From JASSUD01 sp031963405 (GTDB lineage: Bacteria; Pseudomonadota; Gammaproteobacteria; Burkholderiales; Burkholderiaceae), in assembly GCA_031963405.1 (NCBI GenBank), contig JASSUJ010000001.1:1922001-1986000 (forward strand): 64,000 nt of DNA. The letters are read 5' to 3'. The position numbers and the translations under genes were made by a program. A model generated the notes under the pieces. It worked only from the letters and a program-made list of their open reading frames with translations, did no database searches and was not told the origin of the DNA. How positions within the stretch are numbered: position 1 is the first letter of the stretch; each line of letters begins with the position of its first letter. Below are positions 26,209 through 34,302 of this stretch, in pieces.

Positions 26209-27009
26209 TTAGCGCAACCCAGCGATATAGTCAGCTACGGCCTGTATTTCTGTCGCCGATAAACGCGCTGCAATCATTGGCATCGACGTGTTGTTATGAC
26301 GGGTACCTTGTTGAAAAGCGTTCATTTGATCAATGGTGTAAGCCTGTATTTGTCCCGCTAAACGGGGATATTGATTGGGTATCCCAGCACCGGCTGGGCC
26401 ATGACAGGCAGCGCAAGCAGGTACGCCTTTTTCGGCTAAGCCAGCGCGCCAAATTTTCTGACCGAGTGCAACCTTCTCTGGATCATGCGCAAACCCAGGC
26501 GTTGGCTTTTGCGCTGCAAAATAAGCTGACACATTTTTCGCATCCTGCTCTGATAAGGCAGCTGCAAAACCTGCCATGATTGGGTTGCTACGTAATGGCT
26601 TTGGGGCGCCGTTTGCGGTTTTGTAGTTGGCTAGCTGTTTATAAAGATAGGCGGCATGTTGGCCGGCAAGCTTTGGATAAGCACCGATGACAGCGTTGCC
26701 GTCAACGCCGTGACAAGCTGCGCACACTTGCGTTGCAATAGCTTGCCCGCGCTCTACATCGGGTTTTTCTGGTAAACCTTGTGCACTGACGCAGCCCATA
26801 AAAAAGGCTAGTCCCCACGCAGCTCTGTGGTGAAAAACAGTTAGAACCTGTTCCAAGTCTCTCAAAAGCCCCCTTCTTCGCGGTCGTGCGGTGCTCGAAA
26901 TCCTCATGTACTTGAGTACACTCCGGTTTCTGTGCTCCGGACTCCCCCAAATAAGGGCACTTTTGAGAGACTTTGAACAGGTTCTTAGAAATTTGCCTAG
27001 CCAATTCAT
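26209..27009 (-). CDS. Di-haem cytochrome c4, signal region invaded by an element
   Basis: 266-codon frame for a periplasmic di-haem class I cytochrome c of the c4 type, an electron donor to terminal oxidases. Two CAACH haem sites are at 96-100 and 199-203, each followed by a distal Met segment (GFAAALSEQD; MPMIAARLS). The frame starts MNWLGKFL, then about 48 residues come from an H-type palindrome (26843-26985). After that come TVFHHRAAWGLAFFMGCVSAQ and the mature protein. The element splits what was probably a short n-region from the hydrophobic core of the signal peptide. A second in-frame ATG lies inside the element (residue 35). There is no start codon between the element and the hydrophobic core, so translation must cross at least part of the element. 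Confidence 0.88.
   Translation of the reverse strand: MNWLGKFLRTCSKSLKSALIWGSPEHRNRSVLKYMRISSTARPRRRGLLRDLEQVLTVFHHRAAWGLAFFMGCVSAQGLPEKPDVERGQAIATQVCAACHGVDGNAVIGAYPKLAGQHAAYLYKQLANYKTANGAPKPLRSNPIMAGFAAALSEQDAKNVSAYFAAQKPTPGFAHDPEKVALGQKIWRAGLAEKGVPACAACHGPAGAGIPNQYPRLAGQIQAYTIDQMNAFQQGTRHNNTSMPMIAARLSATEIQAVADYIAGLR
26843..26985. repeat. Palindromic element, H type, in the cytochrome c4 gene
   Basis: AGAACCTGTTCCAAGTCTCT and AGAGACTTTGAACAGGTTCT are the outer arms, continued by CAAAAGCCC / GGGCACTTTTG. The apex has GTACTTGAGTAC. 143 bases; the surrounding reading frame stays open through it. Confidence 0.9.
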
Positions 27010-27097
27010 GCTTGCCTATATTTCCTACTAAATGGTTTGTGCGAGACAGTGTTAACAAGCGATGGATAAACTATTAATGAGTGTTATCCAGTTATGA

Positions 27098-27186
27098 CGG
27101 AAGTCTGCAGGAGTCATGCCTCACGGCCAGTGCTGATGAAATATCTGGTAGGCATTCCTTATTTCTCGGGTTATGCAGACCTTCCT
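27098..27186. repeat. Palindromic element, D type
   Basis: CGGAAGTCTGCAGGAGTCAT and GGGTTATGCAGACCTTCCTG are its ends; the core is reduced to GGTAGGCATTCCTTATTTCTC. It lies in the 358-base gap between the divergent cytochrome c4 and engB genes. Confidence 0.65.
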
Positions 27187-27192
27187 GAAGTG

Positions 27193-27224
27193 ACGCAGGG
27201 CGTATTGTACAATACGCCCTGCGT
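27193..27224. repeat. Perfect 32-bp palindrome between divergent genes
   Basis: ACGCAGGGCGTATTGT is followed directly by its exact complement, with no loop and no T-run. It lies just after a D-type element, upstream of engB. It could be an operator or a remnant of another repeat. Confidence 0.8.
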
Positions 27225-27367
27225 TGCAATGGCGTAGGTCGTAAACGCTGAGTCTGCGCTTTTACTGATTGGATCTGTTGGTAAATTTCTTCAGCGGTTC
27301 TAAGAAGTACAACCTTGCGAATGCCTGTCCCTTCCTCGCACTTAACTCAACCATAGCGCACCTATTC

Positions 27368-27988
27368 ATGTCTTATCTTCTCCATCGCACGAAGTTTTTT
27401 ATCACCATTAATCATATACGCGACTTGCTAGCCTCATCGTTGCCAGAGGTGGCTTTTGCTGGACGTTCGAATGCCGGTAAGTCCAGCGCAATTAATGTTT
27501 TATGCCAACAAAAGCGCCTGGCTTTTGCGAGTAAGACGCCCGGGCGCACGCAGCATCTTAATTATTTTGCGGTAGGCCCAGACGATAAGCTGTCCGGTTA
27601 TCTGGTGGATTTGCCAGGCTATGGCTATACCCAAGCTCCGCTTGAGGCAAAAGGGCACTGGGATAAGCTAGTTACCGACTACTTGCAATGCCGCATGCAA
27701 TTGCGCGGGTTGATTTTGCTCATGGACGCGCGTCGCCCATGTACCGAGCTTGACTGTGAACTGCTGGAGCATTTCGCTGAGACAGGGCGGCCGATCCATG
27801 TATTGCTGACCAAAGCGGATAAGCTAACACGGCAGCAAAGCACGCAGACCCTGCGTGAGGCGCAAGAGATGCTAAAAGAGTTCACCGATGCTGGGGTACT
27901 GACCATGCAGCTTTTCTCCTCTTTAAAGCGTATAGGTCTGGATGAGGCACACCAAAAAATTGAAAGTTGGTTGTTACCTAAGCAGTAA
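27368..27988 (+). CDS. engB: Ribosome biogenesis GTP-binding protein EngB (YsxC/YihA)
   Basis: 206-residue small GTPase needed for 50S ribosome assembly. G1 is GRSNAGKS at 32-39, the switch threonine lies in KTPGRTQHLNYF, G3 is DLPGYG at 81-86, and G4 is TKAD near 143. The ATG at 27368 gives MSYLLHRTKFFITINHIRDL, which matches the betaproteobacterial N-terminus. An upstream in-frame extension from 27269 has no support. engB followed by hemB is the Burkholderia order. Confidence 0.95.
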   Translation: MSYLLHRTKFFITINHIRDLLASSLPEVAFAGRSNAGKSSAINVLCQQKRLAFASKTPGRTQHLNYFAVGPDDKLSGYLVDLPGYGYTQAPLEAKGHWDKLVTDYLQCRMQLRGLILLMDARRPCTELDCELLEHFAETGRPIHVLLTKADKLTRQQSTQTLREAQEMLKEFTDAGVLTMQLFSSLKRIGLDEAHQKIESWLLPKQ

Positions 27989-28001
27989 ACCACCACAAGC
28001 T

Positions 28002-28105
28002 AAGGAACCTCTGCATAACCCCCATAGCGGCGTCATGCCTCCTTGCCGTACTCTTGTACTGTCTGCGTCGGCATTCCTTGCTATGGGGGTTATGCAGAGG
28101 TTCCC
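28002..28105. repeat. Palindromic element, A type (near-perfect copy)
   Basis: AAGGAACCTCTGCATAACCC and GGGTTATGCAGAGGTTCC are the arms; GGCGTCATGCC, GCCGTACTCTTGTACTGTCT and GCGTCGGCATTCCTTGC form the core. It lies between engB and hemB and opens a spurious in-frame extension upstream of hemB. Confidence 0.92.
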
Positions 28106-28155
28106 TAAGGAAAGCGCTGCCTAACCGGCGCCCAGTCAATCTTAAATATTTTGCT

Positions 28156-29151
28156 ATGACTCTTTATCCTCACTCTCGGCCACGGCGGATGCGTCGCGAT
28201 GATTTTTCGCGGCGTTTAATGCGCGAAAATCAGCTCACCGTCGACGATCTGATTTATCCGGTTTTTATCCTTGAAGGCACCCAGATACGGCAAGCTATTC
28301 CGTCCATGCCGGGTGTTGATCGGGTTTCAGTCGATGTGTTGATGCATGTTGCGCAGCGTTGTGTTGAGTTGGGCGTGCCTGTTATCGCTTTGTTTCCCGT
28401 GATTGACCCTGCGCTAAAAACGCCTGATGGCAGCGCCGCTCTATCCGCTGATGGTCTTATTCCGCGTGCGGTGCGGGAAATTAAGCGACGCTTTCCTGAG
28501 TTAGGCGTATTAACCGATGTCGCGCTCGACCCTTACACCAGTCATGGTCAGGATGGCCTGATCGATGCAAACGGCAATGTATTAAATGATGAGACCGTTG
28601 CCCAACTCGTCGCCCAAGCGCGAGTGCAGGCAGAAGCCGGGGTAGATATCGTGGCCCCATCAGACATGATGGATGGCCGCATCGGCGCGATTCGCATGAT
28701 GCTTGAGAGTGCAGGGCATGTGCATACGCGCATTATGGCGTACGCGGCAAAATATGCTTCCGCCTTTTATGGCCCTTTCCGCGATGCGATAGGTTCGGCT
28801 GCCAACCTTGGTCGTAGCAACAAAATGACCTATCAAATGGATCCCGCCAATAGTGACGAAGCCTTGCGCGAAGTGGCACTCGATATCAGCGAAGGCGCTG
28901 ATATGGTGATGGTTAAGCCGGGCATGCCTTATCTAGATGTGGTGCGTCGCGTGAAAGACGAATTTCATTTCCCCACCTATGCGTATCAGGTGAGTGGTGA
29001 ATACGCCATGATCAAAGCCGCCGCCCAAAACGGTTGGCTAGATCAAGACAAGGTGGTACTGGAATCACTGCTGGCGTTTAAACGCGCAGGTGCGGATGGT
29101 GTGCTGACCTATTTTGCGCTTGAGGCAGCACAGCTTTTGCGCGATAGATAG
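28156..29151 (+). CDS. hemB: Delta-aminolevulinic acid dehydratase (porphobilinogen synthase)
   Basis: 331-residue enzyme condensing two 5-aminolevulinate molecules to porphobilinogen in haem synthesis. Schiff-base lysines are K199 (AAKYASAFYGPF) and K254 (VKPGMPYLD). The metal loop reads DVALDPYTSHGQDG, with Asp and Ala in place of the zinc cysteines, so this is the magnesium-dependent type. The frame is open 34 codons further upstream, but those run through an A-type palindromic element; the ATG at 28156 gives the family-like start MTLYPHSRPRRMRRDDFSR. It supplies haem for the nearby cytochromes. Confidence 0.95.
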   Translation: MTLYPHSRPRRMRRDDFSRRLMRENQLTVDDLIYPVFILEGTQIRQAIPSMPGVDRVSVDVLMHVAQRCVELGVPVIALFPVIDPALKTPDGSAALSADGLIPRAVREIKRRFPELGVLTDVALDPYTSHGQDGLIDANGNVLNDETVAQLVAQARVQAEAGVDIVAPSDMMDGRIGAIRMMLESAGHVHTRIMAYAAKYASAFYGPFRDAIGSAANLGRSNKMTYQMDPANSDEALREVALDISEGADMVMVKPGMPYLDVVRRVKDEFHFPTYAYQVSGEYAMIKAAAQNGWLDQDKVVLESLLAFKRAGADGVLTYFALEAAQLLRDR

Positions 29152-29236
29152 TAGAGAGAGCTTGCTCAAAGCTTCAGAAACAAGAATTAGAGTTTTGTAT
29201 TTTGCCTGTTGAGCTTCCATATTTAATCAGACTCTG

Positions 29237-29308
29237 TACCCCAACCTACGCTAGGGCTAATGCTTGATTCGTAGGTTGGGGTGACGCAGGAACCCCAACA
29301 CAACCCAT
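29237..29308. repeat. Palindromic element, G type
   Basis: CCCCAACCTACG and CGTAGGTTGGGG form a perfect 12-bp stem, followed by TGACGCAGGAACCCCAACAC and AACCCA. It lies in the 541-base gap after hemB, where no gene is recognised. Confidence 0.75.
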
Positions 29309-29606
29309 CTCAAAGGCACCCCACGCCAATTTCACCACGGAAGCACGCCTTTGTGCGCCTCATGCGAAAGCTTTTAACAGCTTCTTACCTTCTTTGCATG
29401 CAATAAAGTAGCGGCAAGGTTATGCCGAAGCAAGTGGCTAGGCGTCTCTCCAACTGCCCAGCCAAAATATGCCAACCTTCCATAAGCGGCTATTCAATTG
29501 AAAATCTCTGAAGCGAACTCAGGTTATTTTGTGCCATTAGTAAGCATAAAATAATGCGGTTTATTGAAACAATAGATAAATTTTATATGGGTATTAATCC
29601 ACATAA

Positions 29607-29640
29607 AAATGCCTGCTATATAAGTAGGCATTTTTTATTG
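29607..29640. terminator. Intrinsic terminator, probably bidirectional
   Basis: AAAATGCCTGC and its near-complement GTAGGCATTTTTTATT flank a short AT loop. T-runs are present on both strands. It would end the minus-strand small membrane gene at 29693. Confidence 0.6.
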
Positions 29641-29692
29641 GAGTAGGTATGTGTTTTTCGATATGATACGGCGCAATATTTTATATGCTGAA

Positions 29693-30061
29693 TTAGGCTA
29701 TATCTTCCATATCAATTATTAAATCGTCATTTATATCTCCAGTAGAATGATTATTATTTATATCTATGTATAGCTGAGTAGTTTCCTTGTTTTCTTTCTC
29801 AATTAATTTTGTGGCAATTTTTGCTGTTAGCACGCTCATCCCAAGAGTAACTGTGCCAGCAGCTTTATCATCTTTTAATAGAAGAAGCAGGGCAGCTGTT
29901 GTAGTAACTGCGAAATGTGTAAAAATTGCAATATCCGCTACCTGGAAGAATGGTTTTGTTTCTTGAACGCTCTCAGTTACGGATTGGCGAATGTGATCAA
30001 TTTGTTGGTTTTGTGCTCTATGAAGTAAAGGCGTTGCTGAATTAATATAAGTCACTTGCAT
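29693..30061 (-). CDS. Hypothetical small membrane protein
   Basis: 122 residues. The N-terminal half is polar and helical (IRQSVTESVQETKPF), followed by two hydrophobic stretches (VADIAIFTHFAVTTTAALLLLL and GTVTLGMSVLTAKIA) and an acidic, Asn/Asp-rich tail. It is AT-rich like the adjacent LRR gene and unlike the core genes. The ribosome-binding site is weak. A terminator lies downstream at 29607. No family recognised. Confidence 0.5.
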   Translation of the reverse strand: MQVTYINSATPLLHRAQNQQIDHIRQSVTESVQETKPFFQVADIAIFTHFAVTTTAALLLLLKDDKAAGTVTLGMSVLTAKIATKLIEKENKETTQLYIDINNNHSTGDINDDLIIDMEDIA

Positions 30062-30185
30062 CTCTTATTTATTATATGGATAAATTTTTTGTGCTAAATA
30101 TCACAGCTTTGTCGACATAATTTGGTTTTTCTATTTTATAAGTTATGTCTTTGGTTATTTTGTATTAGGTCATTATGAGCTAGAA

Positions 30186-30227
30186 GTATTGGCATCCCTT
30201 GCTTGCGTTTTATTCAGTGCTTCCTTG
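30186..30227. repeat. Right half of a C-type element
   Basis: Carries TATTGGCATCCCTTGCTTGC and TTTATTCAGTGCTTCCTTG, the right arm of a C-type copy; the left arm is missing. It abuts the 3' end of the LRR gene. Confidence 0.5.
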
Positions 30228-30235
30228 ATTTATCA

Positions 30236-31963
30236 CTATGCCAGTGAAATTTGTATATTTTTTGATTTATTAATTAAATTTTGTACACTTTCTGCTGTAA
30301 TTCCTGGACAATCTTGTAAGTATAAAGATTTTAAACTTTTAATTTTTTCAATATATTTTAATGATTCGCCAGTCAGATTATCAAAAAGGACTAAATATAA
30401 ATTTTTTATTTCACTGAGTCCATCTTGAGATAGGTGCTTTATTCCTTCATCTGTAACATTTGGACAATAATCCAGCATTAACTCCTTAATTTTTCTTAGC
30501 TTATTTTCGAAAAGCTGCCTAAGCCCATCATCATTAATTCCGCTGCAAAAATATAAACTCAAATACTCCAGTAAATCTAACTCTTGTAGATAAGATAAGG
30601 TGTTGTTTGAAATCCCTATTTCTGTGCTATGCAACTCCAAATGTTGAAGTTGTTTAAGATTTTTTAGAAAAGAAAAATCCTCGTCATCATATATTGCATT
30701 AAGATTGCTTTTGTCGCGCCAAAAATTATTGTTAATTAAAATTAATTTTCTTAATTTTGGTAAATTTTCTAAAGATATCATTAAAAATCTTGATATATAA
30801 GAATTTTTTATTTCTAGGGAAGTTAAATTATTAAAACCACTATTAATGGAAAAAAGTGCATTCTCAGGAATTTGTTTCTCGTTACATACTGGCAATAAGT
30901 TGACTTGCTTTATCTCAATATTTTCTAATTTGGTAAAGCTATTTAAATTGCCTAAAAAATCTATTCCATTTAAATTGCAATTGTTGAAATTTATACTTTT
31001 TAAGCGATCTATAGAATCCACCTCTCTTAGCAGAGAAGCAATTTTTTTCATATCTTCACCAATATATGAAGCCATTTTATTTTCTGCTTTTGCTAAAGTA
31101 ATTGTATTCACTCCTCCAATAGGGGCGAATGCTTTAATTTTTCCTTCGATTTCATCACGCATATATATTTTTATATTTTTAATATGCTGGGTCATTTCAT
31201 AATAAAGCCAAAAATTAACTAAGCGCAGCGCTTTTATTTCTTTTATTGAGAGATAAGAAATGAGTAGTGGAATAAAAATAGGGGCAATGCCTTGTAATTT
31301 TTGCCAAGGTGATAGCTCAGAAATAAAAGCTGTAAGGGTATTTTTAAGATTTTCAGATAAATTTTTATATTTATTTTCTATAATATTTAAATATTTCAAA
31401 TAAGAAGTGGTCATTCCAACGACGAAATTAAAATTTCTTTTTGCTATGCTTAAATTAGCATTAATTGATTTTTCATTTGAAAAATTGGTTCTGTCATAAT
31501 CTTCATGACATATTTTATCTATAAGTGCATACCATCTATTTAATGATTCTTGAAAAGATAAAGTTCCATGTTGTTCATTAGAATTTGGAAATACTTCTTT
31601 TAGCAGTGTCTCGTGAACTAATTTTTTACATTCTTTAACTTCACTAGCACTTAAAAGAAGCACTAAATCTTTTACATTTTCCCCATTTTTTGAAAATTCA
31701 AATTGGGCATCTGAATTAATCAAATTCAAATAGCTACTCTCCGCTACGATAGCGCTGATATTTTGCGCAGCGCTTGTATTTTTACCTAATGCAGCGAAAA
31801 GCTGCAATGCAGCTAATAACTTATCGAGAATGTGGTCTCTTTGCAGAAAAATTTTAAGTTCATCAACTGCTGAAATATACCTTGATTCAGGTTTGAAAGA
31901 AGAGAAGTGGCTATTATCTTTCCGGTTTACCAACATAGAGTTAGTACCTATTGAATGAGTCAT
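30236..31963 (-). CDS. F-box-like / leucine-rich-repeat protein
   Basis: 575-residue eukaryotic-like protein. A helical N-terminal region leads to an F-box-like segment near 226-262 (IAPIFIPLLISYLSIKEIKAL, quoted in part, then RLVNFWLYYEM). About nine LRRs follow from roughly 310 to 570, including cysteine-type units typical of FBXL/AMN1 proteins (LDYCPNVTDEGIKHL; LQDCPGITAESVQNL). In eukaryotes FBXL proteins recruit substrates to SCF ligases; an equivalent effector role here is inferred. Strongly AT-rich with many ATA/AAA codons, unlike the surrounding core genes, which suggests horizontal origin or relaxed selection. No signal peptide. Confidence 0.78.
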   Translation of the reverse strand: MTHSIGTNSMLVNRKDNSHFSSFKPESRYISAVDELKIFLQRDHILDKLLAALQLFAALGKNTSAAQNISAIVAESSYLNLINSDAQFEFSKNGENVKDLVLLLSASEVKECKKLVHETLLKEVFPNSNEQHGTLSFQESLNRWYALIDKICHEDYDRTNFSNEKSINANLSIAKRNFNFVVGMTTSYLKYLNIIENKYKNLSENLKNTLTAFISELSPWQKLQGIAPIFIPLLISYLSIKEIKALRLVNFWLYYEMTQHIKNIKIYMRDEIEGKIKAFAPIGGVNTITLAKAENKMASYIGEDMKKIASLLREVDSIDRLKSINFNNCNLNGIDFLGNLNSFTKLENIEIKQVNLLPVCNEKQIPENALFSINSGFNNLTSLEIKNSYISRFLMISLENLPKLRKLILINNNFWRDKSNLNAIYDDEDFSFLKNLKQLQHLELHSTEIGISNNTLSYLQELDLLEYLSLYFCSGINDDGLRQLFENKLRKIKELMLDYCPNVTDEGIKHLSQDGLSEIKNLYLVLFDNLTGESLKYIEKIKSLKSLYLQDCPGITAESVQNLINKSKNIQISLA

Positions 31964-32547
31964 ATTTTTTAATAAATAAATGGAAGAGGAAGGTGAGGCA
32001 GAGAGTCGCGAGAATCTGAAAAATAATTGAATAGAGTGAAAAATTATTTCTTTATTTATTTTAAATTAATAAACTATAAAAATATTGGTAGGATATATTA
32101 AATATTCAAGAGAAAAATCTGATATATTTTTTAAGAAATTAAGGAGGGGTTGAGTTTTAGATTGAGGTGAATGAGGCGGGGATTTTTATATATCTATTGT
32201 AAGTGATGTCTGTATTTTTAGATTTTTCTTATATTTTTTATGGAAATTTTATGAGGAAAATAAATAATAAATATGCCTGCGCAGTTATTGAGCCAAGCAA
32301 AACCAAAAAGCTCACCGCTGCTCTAAGATTATTCAGCTCATCCTTAAATTTGTTAAATAATTAATATAAGCCTCAGCTCAAGAATGGGTGGGCGTTTTTT
32401 TGCTAAATTTTGTATTGCTTAATTAAGTTTGCCCAGAAAATTAATTGATGAGCTTATAAAGTAGGCGGTATGAGAATTGCTCGGTTTAACGGACTGTGCG
32501 TAACCTGATTTCAGGGAAGCAGTTGATTAATACTGAGGAGAAAAATT
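31964..32547. other. AT-rich intergenic region
   Basis: 584 very AT-rich bases between divergent genes. No gene or palindromic element is seen. Promoters for the LRR gene (minus) and the membrane protein (plus) must lie here. A GAGGAG ribosome-binding site is at the right end, just before 32548. Confidence 0.4.
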
Positions 32548-33372
32548 ATGAATGTGAATAGTCCTGTTTCTCGTGAACCGTTAACTCCCCGCGTCATTAG
32601 TACGACACCAGCACCTCGGCAAGAGGGTACACGTGAGGAGGAGCCTCTTTTAGCGCAGTCTAGAGAAAGACCACTGTGGGTAGCGCCGCTTCCTGAAAGA
32701 ATGCGTTCATTTACAACAACACATCCAACAAGCTTGCCTCTGACTGCTGTGATTTTGTCAGCAGCTGGTGCGGTTTCGCTGGGGGCGGGGCTTGCTGTTC
32801 GAGTGAAAGCGGACGGTTATAACCACGTTGATCATGCTCTTATTAGTCTCGCTGCTATCTTGGAAATTGGCGCCGCGACGTTCTCGATGCTTCATGACAC
32901 CGGTAGAACTTCATGGACTGACAAAACAAAGGGTGTTCTCACTACTTTAACTTTACTCACAGCAATAGCCGCTACAGCTACAGCGATTGGGTCTACGCTT
33001 CAACCCACTGCTGACGAGCGTCGGACTCTCTGTTATACAAGTGCGGGTATTGCTCTGCCGCAAGTCGCTTGGACACTTAAAGAAATACTCACCCCTCCGA
33101 AGATCTCTCAGCAGATAACAGATCCGTTGGGAAACCGGTCGAAAGATCGGGCTTGGATGAGCTACGGCCTTTCTGGGGGGCTCATCGCGGGTGCTATTTT
33201 TATGCTGCTCCTATCTAATAAAGATGAACTTTCCCACTTTAAGGGTGGAGCTACGCTAGCAGGTGCGTTTACCTTGAGCTTGGCGCTGGCTGCAACTTTT
33301 GCCAAACGCTATTCTGTTGCAAAGGCTAAGGCTTTTTCAAATGCACATGCTATTGCGGCCGCAAATGCCTAG
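32548..33372 (+). CDS. Hypothetical multi-pass membrane protein
   Basis: 274 residues. The N-terminal ~60 residues are polar and Pro/Arg/Glu-rich, likely cytosolic. About six hydrophobic helices follow: near 62-85 (LPLTAVILSAAGAVSLGAGL), 95-113, 130-150, 160-178, 208-224 and 231-251. The tail is basic and Ala-rich. A strong GAGGAG site precedes the ATG at good spacing, and codon use is like the core genes, so it is probably real. No family recognised. It sits in the variable island between hemB and cutA. Confidence 0.65.
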   Translation: MNVNSPVSREPLTPRVISTTPAPRQEGTREEEPLLAQSRERPLWVAPLPERMRSFTTTHPTSLPLTAVILSAAGAVSLGAGLAVRVKADGYNHVDHALISLAAILEIGAATFSMLHDTGRTSWTDKTKGVLTTLTLLTAIAATATAIGSTLQPTADERRTLCYTSAGIALPQVAWTLKEILTPPKISQQITDPLGNRSKDRAWMSYGLSGGLIAGAIFMLLLSNKDELSHFKGGATLAGAFTLSLALAATFAKRYSVAKAKAFSNAHAIAAANA

Positions 33373-33740
33373 TGCGACTCGTTTAAGTGTATTAGGGGCT
33401 TGATGTGTAATACATAGCGTCTGAGTTGTTTAGACTGTGCGAGGTCGGGAATCCATTGTGAACCTTCTTGTCAGAGGAGGGAGCACATAGAGAAAGAGGT
33501 CTACTTTCTCGATAGGATTCTCTTTATTTTCTCTTTTTCAGCGGCATCATTCGCTGTGCTTGCTATCTCAGGTATAGGAGCGTGACCATTCGTATTGTTT
33601 AGTGTTAGTCGAATACTAAATAAATGGTTGATGACACCAGGCAATCTAAAATCGAAGTTTAGTAGCCGGCGCTTTTCCTGCGGACTGCTACCTCTCTAAA
33701 TCCCCACTGTCGACCAATATACGGGGTTCTCATCCACACT
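33373..33740. other. Intergenic, no gene seen
   Basis: 368 bases between convergent genes. A 7-bp stem (GAGAAAG / CTTTCTC, 33490-33510) is the only structure noted. No palindromic element of the main families. Confidence 0.3.
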
Positions 33741-34055
33741 TTAAGTCTGTGCTTTTACCCACTGTGCATATGCTGGTGCAGCAGAGGCGGCCCAAGTCAA
33801 AATTTCCGGAGTTTGATAAGGATGTTGGTCAGCAATCAAATTTTTGAGTGCTTGCGTATGGGCGCTAGTTGCTTTGAACATCAGGGGAATTTCGAAAACG
33901 TCTTCGAATTTGTCTTGCCAGATATAGCGTGAGCGTGCAGGTGCAAGCTGAGTGACACAGGCTGCAAGCCGTGCGTCAAGTGCTTTAAATGTCAGCGCCT
34001 CAGCTGCCTCAAGATTGGGTAAGGTCGTGAGAATGATCATTACAGTATCTGTCAT
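33741..34055 (-). CDS. cutA: Divalent-cation tolerance protein CutA
   Basis: 104-residue trimeric PII-like protein. Family signatures are visible: the LDARLAACVTQLAPARSRYIWQ segment (quoted in part: AACVTQLAP, SRYIW), EIPLMFKAT and the C-terminal HPYQTPEILTW. Linked to copper tolerance in E. coli; its biochemical role is unsettled. Length is typical. It is single here, with the LRR island upstream of it on the map. Confidence 0.92.
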   Translation of the reverse strand: MTDTVMIILTTLPNLEAAEALTFKALDARLAACVTQLAPARSRYIWQDKFEDVFEIPLMFKATSAHTQALKNLIADQHPYQTPEILTWAASAAPAYAQWVKAQT

Positions 34056-34155
34056 GGCTTGTACCCAGCTTGGTTCTCTATTTATTTTTTATGCTGCCTG
34101 GTCTAACGGAGGGCCCTTGAGGAAGTTGTTATAGACCGGTACCTCAATTGAACTC

Positions 34156-34294
34156 ACTTCATCAATAGCCAAAGGCGCTGATCCGTATTTTTTAAATACT
34201 GGGCGGTGCTCGGCATTCTCATGCACTAAAGTACATTCCGGCTCCTGTGCTCCCGTCTTTCACGATTAATAGCCTGTGGGGCATTGATGAAATG
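34156..34294. repeat. Palindromic element, H type, decayed
   Basis: CACTTCATCAATAGCC and the complement GGCATTGATGAAATG are the outer arms. Inside, GCGGTGCTCGGCATTCTCAT and GTACATTCCGGCTCCTGTGC match the cytochrome c4 H element in order. Located between mltA and cutA. Confidence 0.65.
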
Positions 34295-34302
34295 ACTGCT
34301 AA

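Noticed and set aside
27942..28124. 60-codon frame at the engB/hemB junction
   Set aside because: Made of the engB 3' end in another frame plus an A-type element.
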